A DNA stretch of 5,234 bases from Puia dinghuensis (GTDB taxonomy: Bacteria > Bacteroidota > Bacteroidia > Chitinophagales > Chitinophagaceae), in the NCBI GenBank assembly GCA_026224995.1, contig JAMFRX010000418.1, positions 1 through 5,234 on the forward strand. The letters are read 5' to 3'. Under the pieces are notes generated by a model. The model had not been told where the DNA came from. It made no database searches and was given only the letters and a program-made list of their open reading frames with translations. Position numbers and translations under genes: made by a program. Below are positions 4,354-5,234 of this stretch, piece by piece (within the stretch, counting starts at the first letter, position 1; every line of letters starts with the position of its first letter).

Positions 4354-5234
4354 CTAGAACCGCGGACAGGGGATACCGTGTTGTCCGCTGGACTTCTTCT
4401 TAATATAGATGAGCGAAAGCTCGATACCGCCGCGGCTTTGGGAAGCCGTCTGCAGGGCAGAGACATTCACGTCATAGGTGATGCCCAGGCTGAAATCGCT
4501 GTAATCCAGGCCAACATAAGGAATGATCGCGTCTGTGGTATTATTGGTAAAGCGACCCCAGAGCCCTGCATAGAAGTTCACGGGGTTGGCCTCGTCCGTG
4601 CTGGCAGCGATCTGCCAGGCGCCGCCGAGGACGTATTCACGGGAGCCCGCCTGGTTGTTCACGAGGCCGCTGACATAGATGGTGCTGGCAGAGCCTGCGA
4701 TCGGGAAGAAGCCGCCGCCGTGCAAGGTCAGACGGGTGGGGATATTGATGGTATCGACACCTAAGAAGGAGACCTTCGGATGGTTGAGGTGATAAGCCGA
4801 CACCCCAAAATAGTAGTTGTTGTTACCGTTGGTAGAGGCATTGTACAGCGCCCCAATACCCGCGTCAAAGTAGTGGACGCTCACGAATTCCGAATTTATG
4901 GCTTCCGAAGGCGAGCGTAGAAAGGTACCGTCCAGCTGCAGACCGTCTTCGAAGGTCAGCCGGGTACCGTCGAGGCTTTGCTGGGCGTATGTTCCCTGGA
5001 AGCCGACGCCGATGGAGTGATACCCGTCTTCGTCAAGGGCCTTGTGGTAGGCCGTGGAGAAAGAGAAGTAGTTATCGTTGAGGATGCCGCTGGCGGTCTT
5101 ATCGGTCATGCCCATGACGCCGATGCCCCAGGTGTCGTTCTCGGGCAGCTTGTTGGTCATTATCGGGGCGTCTACGGAGATGGTAGAGGTGATAAAGGCG
5201 TTGTTGATGGTGGGCCACTGGTTGCGGTAGTTGC
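4354..5234 (-). CDS. PorP/SprF family type IX secretion system membrane protein, 5' end beyond the window
   Basis: The frame is open from the right edge to the TAG at 4354-4356, giving 292 visible residues; the missing part should be a signal peptide and a few dozen residues. The first visible residues include YRNQWP (5212-5229), a hallmark of the family, followed by INNAFITSTISVDAPI. The rest shows alternating hydrophobic beta-strands with glycine and aromatic ends (SIGVGFQGTY, NYYFGVSAYHLN, IIPYVGLDYSDFSLGITYD), as expected for an outer-membrane beta-barrel. The C-terminus ends in CPRF (4357-4368), which I know as a recurrent ending in this family. Known roles: SprF of Flavobacterium johnsoniae is needed for secretion of the adhesin SprB, and PorP of Porphyromonas gingivalis is a T9SS component. 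Many genomes carry multiple copies, often just downstream of a large secreted adhesin. If that holds here, the partner lies to the right of base 5234. An in-frame Met at 5160 is internal, not the start. Which cargo it serves cannot be told. Confidence 0.92.
   Translation of the reverse strand, partial: NYRNQWPTINNAFITSTISVDAPIMTNKLPENDTWGIGVMGMTDKTASGILNDNYFSFSTAYHKALDEDGYHSIGVGFQGTYAQQSLDGTRLTFEDGLQLDGTFLRSPSEAINSEFVSVHYFDAGIGALYNASTNGNNNYYFGVSAYHLNHPKVSFLGVDTINIPTRLTLHGGGFFPIAGSASTIYVSGLVNNQAGSREYVLGGAWQIAASTDEANPVNFYAGLWGRFTNNTTDAIIPYVGLDYSDFSLGITYDVNVSALQTASQSRGGIELSLIYIKKKSSGQHGIPCPRF
4362..4388. repeat. Inverted repeat in the 3' end of the PorP/SprF gene
   Basis: GCGGACA (4362-4368) and TGTCCGC (4382-4388) are perfect seven-base inverted arms around a 13-base loop. 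Read on the plus strand, it stands 41 bases past the glycosylase stop and is followed by the T-rich GGACTTCTTCTTAATATA, so it could end the glycosylase transcript. The loop is long and the T-run broken. It overlaps codons for the conserved C-terminal residues of PorP/SprF, so chance is a fair alternative. Confidence 0.25.

Noticed and set aside
3713..4354. Minus-strand open frame of 213 codons opposite the DNA glycosylase gene
   Set aside because: Antisense to a protein with all catalytic residues conserved; its translation is Arg/Pro/His-rich and matches nothing I know.
5158..5160. ATG at 5160 as the start of the PorP/SprF gene
   Set aside because: The frame stays open to the window edge, and the residues before it include YRNQWP and the following strand, which belong to the conserved family N-terminus.
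1..5234. Mobile elements, CRISPR arrays, tRNA or rRNA genes, and toxin or defence modules
   Set aside because: I saw no transposase or integrase motifs, spaced direct repeats, tRNA cloverleaf or rRNA-like sequence; every stretch is covered by housekeeping-like coding sequence or gaps under 75 bases.

Overview
The window looks like an ordinary chromosomal stretch from a member of the Bacteroidota, most likely a fairly GC-rich Chitinophagaceae-type bacterium (the family-level placement is inference). The support is a PorP/SprF-type protein of the type IX secretion system, a bacillithiol-type glycosyltransferase start (BshA), an RsmI-like methylase of the form I know from this phylum, weak or absent Shine-Dalgarno sites with A-rich leaders, and one exact match to the Bacteroidota -7 promoter element TAnnTTTG.

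Layout, left to right. Bases 1-178 (minus) are the first 59 codons of bshA, which leaves the window at its left edge. A 73-base divergent gap follows. Then comes a plus-strand pair: a secreted M28-family metallopeptidase resembling carboxypeptidase Q (252-1685), and 10 bases later a small single-pass membrane protein of unknown function (1696-2070). These converge, with only 11 bases between stop codons, on a minus-strand pair: an EI24-family integral membrane protein with a TTG start (2823-3587), followed after 3 bases by an RsmI-like tetrapyrrole-methylase-fold methyltransferase (2082-2819). A 47-base divergent gap (3588-3634) holds the best promoter candidate in the window. Plus-strand 3635-4321 encodes a complete AAG/MPG-type DNA-3-methyladenine glycosylase. 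It converges on a PorP/SprF protein (4354 to past 5234, minus), which has its C-terminus here and its N-terminus outside the window.

The genes do not form one pathway. They cover thiol-cofactor synthesis, extracytoplasmic peptide breakdown, an uncharacterised membrane-protein plus methyltransferase pair, base-excision repair and protein secretion. All full-length reading frames are intact, coding density is very high, and no gap exceeds 75 bases. I see no mobile element, CRISPR array, tRNA, rRNA or phage gene. I did not find a convincing new multi-gene system. The points most worth a second look are the EI24/RsmI-like operon, the altered N-terminal loop of that methyltransferase, the small conserved-looking membrane protein behind the peptidase, and stem-loops buried in coding ends at both convergent junctions.
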